Of a DNA stretch of 7,164 nt, positions 6,314 through 7,164 are shown piece by piece. Location: the NCBI GenBank assembly GCA_025934595.1, contig JAICXU010000154.1, positions 1-7,164 of the forward strand. The letters run 5' to 3'. This DNA is from Polyangiaceae bacterium (GTDB taxonomy: Bacteria > Myxococcota_A > Polyangia > Polyangiales > Polyangiaceae). A program made the translations under genes and the position numbers. The notes beneath the pieces are model-generated. The model saw nothing but the letters and a program-made list of their open reading frames with translations, did not search any database and was not told where the DNA came from. Each line of letters opens with the position of its first letter. Positions within the stretch are counted from its first letter, which is position 1.

Positions 6314-6317
6314 ACGC

Positions 6318-7164
6318 GTGAGCGCGATGACGGGCGGGTCTGGTGGTTGGGGCGTCATCTACCAGTTCGAGGACGTCGGAGATGATCTTCCGCGGCCGCC
6401 GATGTCCGCGATGCGCGGCTTTCTCGCATCGGGCATGGTGCTCTCTCCGAAGGGCTGGGGCGGCCTCTCGATCGATCAGCGTCGCGGCTTCGTCATCGCG
6501 GGGTCCGCGCCTGTCATCGACACGATGCAGATCCAATCCGCGGTACGCAACGCGTCGGTCGCCGAGGTGCGGCTCGTGCCGCGCGTGCTCGATCCCGATC
6601 CGAACCACGTGCCCGAGGGTCTCGTGTCGGCGCTCGGACCTCACGCGCGCCTCGCGAATTCGAAGTGGGCGCAGCTCCGGCCGATCGATCGCTACGTGCT
6701 CACGACCCTCGCGCTCAACACGCGTCTCCTCTTTCGTGCGCTCCGCGAGATCATGCCGGAGGACACGGCCACCGAGCAGGCGTGGAAGGCGGCGGTCGCG
6801 CACGTCGAGGTCTCGATGCGCCCGGACACGCTCGACATGCTGCGAAATCCGGCTTTTTTGGACGGCCGCGCGTTCGTACTCGCACGCGTCGCCGGCGTGC
6901 GCGCGGCGCGTCGCGCACAAGAGACGTTCGACCTTCGATCCGAGCGCGCCACCGGTACGATCGAGCTCGATTGGGCGCCGCTCGACGAGCCCGGCGCCGT
7001 CGTGTGGCAAGCGCATGTGAGCTCGTGGGACGGCGGATTTTTCGCGGCCGCCGCGCTCGTGGCCGCGAGCACCGCGGCGGTCGCGCTCGCGGACATGGTG
7101 GCGGAGGACGACAAGTCGGTCACCATCGCGTCGGCGAAGATCGAAGAGGAGCCGTGGATCGTCG
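6318..7164 (+). CDS. NRAP-like domain fused to a degenerate MoaC-like domain (3' end outside window)
   Basis: At least 282 residues, open to the window edge; GTG start supported by AGGGAG. Residues about 13-146 resemble nitrate-reductase-associated protein: Y-Q-F-E-D near the start, P-P-M-S-A-M-R, L-S-P-K-G-W-G-G-L-S-I-D-Q-R-R (42-56), then a second copy-like block W-A-Q-L-R-P-I-D-R-Y-V-L (117-128) and R-A-L-R-E (140-144). Residues about 155-276 align with MoaC (cyclic pyranopterin monophosphate synthase, molybdenum cofactor pathway): V-S-M-R-P-D-T-L-D-M-L (165-175), A-R-V-A-G-V-R-A-A-R-R (189-199), A-A-L-V-A-A-S (244-250), A-L-A-D-M (256-260). Against E. coli MoaC as I remember it, A192 to M260 aligns without gaps, yet Lys51, Cys76, His77, Glu112, Glu114 and Lys131 become D182, R207, S208, A243, A245 and A262; only Asp128 (D259) remains. 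Synthase activity is therefore unlikely. It could be a regulatory or scaffold pseudoenzyme in molybdoenzyme metabolism (inference). Confidence 0.7.
   Translation, partial: MSAMTGGSGGWGVIYQFEDVGDDLPRPPMSAMRGFLASGMVLSPKGWGGLSIDQRRGFVIAGSAPVIDTMQIQSAVRNASVAEVRLVPRVLDPDPNHVPEGLVSALGPHARLANSKWAQLRPIDRYVLTTLALNTRLLFRALREIMPEDTATEQAWKAAVAHVEVSMRPDTLDMLRNPAFLDGRAFVLARVAGVRAARRAQETFDLRSERATGTIELDWAPLDEPGAVVWQAHVSSWDGGFFAAAALVAASTAAVALADMVAEDDKSVTIASAKIEEEPWIV

Larger units (their letters stand above)
6246..6317. other. 72-bp divergent intergenic region
   Basis: This gap separates the top6B start (leftward) from the NRAP/MoaC-like gene (rightward), so it should hold the control signals of both. It is AT-richer than its flanks. 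Visible items are TTGACA on the minus strand (6283-6278), a GGAGG on the minus strand (6267-6263) that is 17 nt from the top6B ATG and so too far to serve it, and AGGGAG on the plus strand ahead of the GTG at 6318. Confidence 0.6.

Noticed and set aside
6246..7016. 257-codon upstream extension of the top6B frame
   Set aside because: It lies antisense to the NRAP/MoaC-like gene, is Arg/His-rich without domain features, and Top6B family similarity starts only after the Met at 6245.
6692..7126. 144-codon minus-strand frame at the right end
   Set aside because: It is a Ser/Ala/Arg-rich antisense shadow of the MoaC-like region.

Overview
GC-rich bacterial DNA. The combination of a choice-of-anchor-L lipoprotein behind a Gly/Asp-rich linker, Ala/Pro- and Lys-rich low-complexity tails and a chromosomal-looking topoisomerase VI suggests a myxobacterium or relative (Myxococcota, possibly Polyangia). 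This placement rests on gene style only; no rRNA or phylogenetic marker is present.

Layout: four complete genes read leftward (minus strand) and one incomplete gene reads rightward. From the right end: (1) 6318-7164 (+), open at the window edge, is a protein I read as an N-terminal domain resembling nitrate-reductase-associated protein (NRAP) fused to a MoaC-like domain that has lost almost all MoaC catalytic residues. (2) 72 bp away and divergent, 6245-4314 (-) encodes DNA topoisomerase VI subunit B (GHKL ATPase), followed after 12 bp by 4301-3138 (-), subunit A (Spo11-like, Toprim, catalytic Tyr). These two form a clear operon for a type IIB topoisomerase, a family typical of archaea and plants and sporadic in bacteria. 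(3) 2946-1738 (-) encodes a secreted, probably surface-attached lipoprotein. (4) 1552-17 (-) encodes a TolC/CzcC-type outer-membrane efflux channel whose stop codon overlaps the ATG of a further leftward gene (ATGA), so an efflux operon probably continues past the left edge.

The gaps between genes are short (185, 191, 12 and 72 bp). They hold one weak hairpin plus T-run, one 15-bp inverted repeat and one isolated TTGACA hexamer. I saw no tRNA, rRNA, CRISPR array or insertion sequence. The most interesting items are the NRAP/MoaC-like fusion with a degenerate active site, and a bacterial Topo VI operon whose B subunit ends in a motif resembling a beta-clamp-binding peptide.
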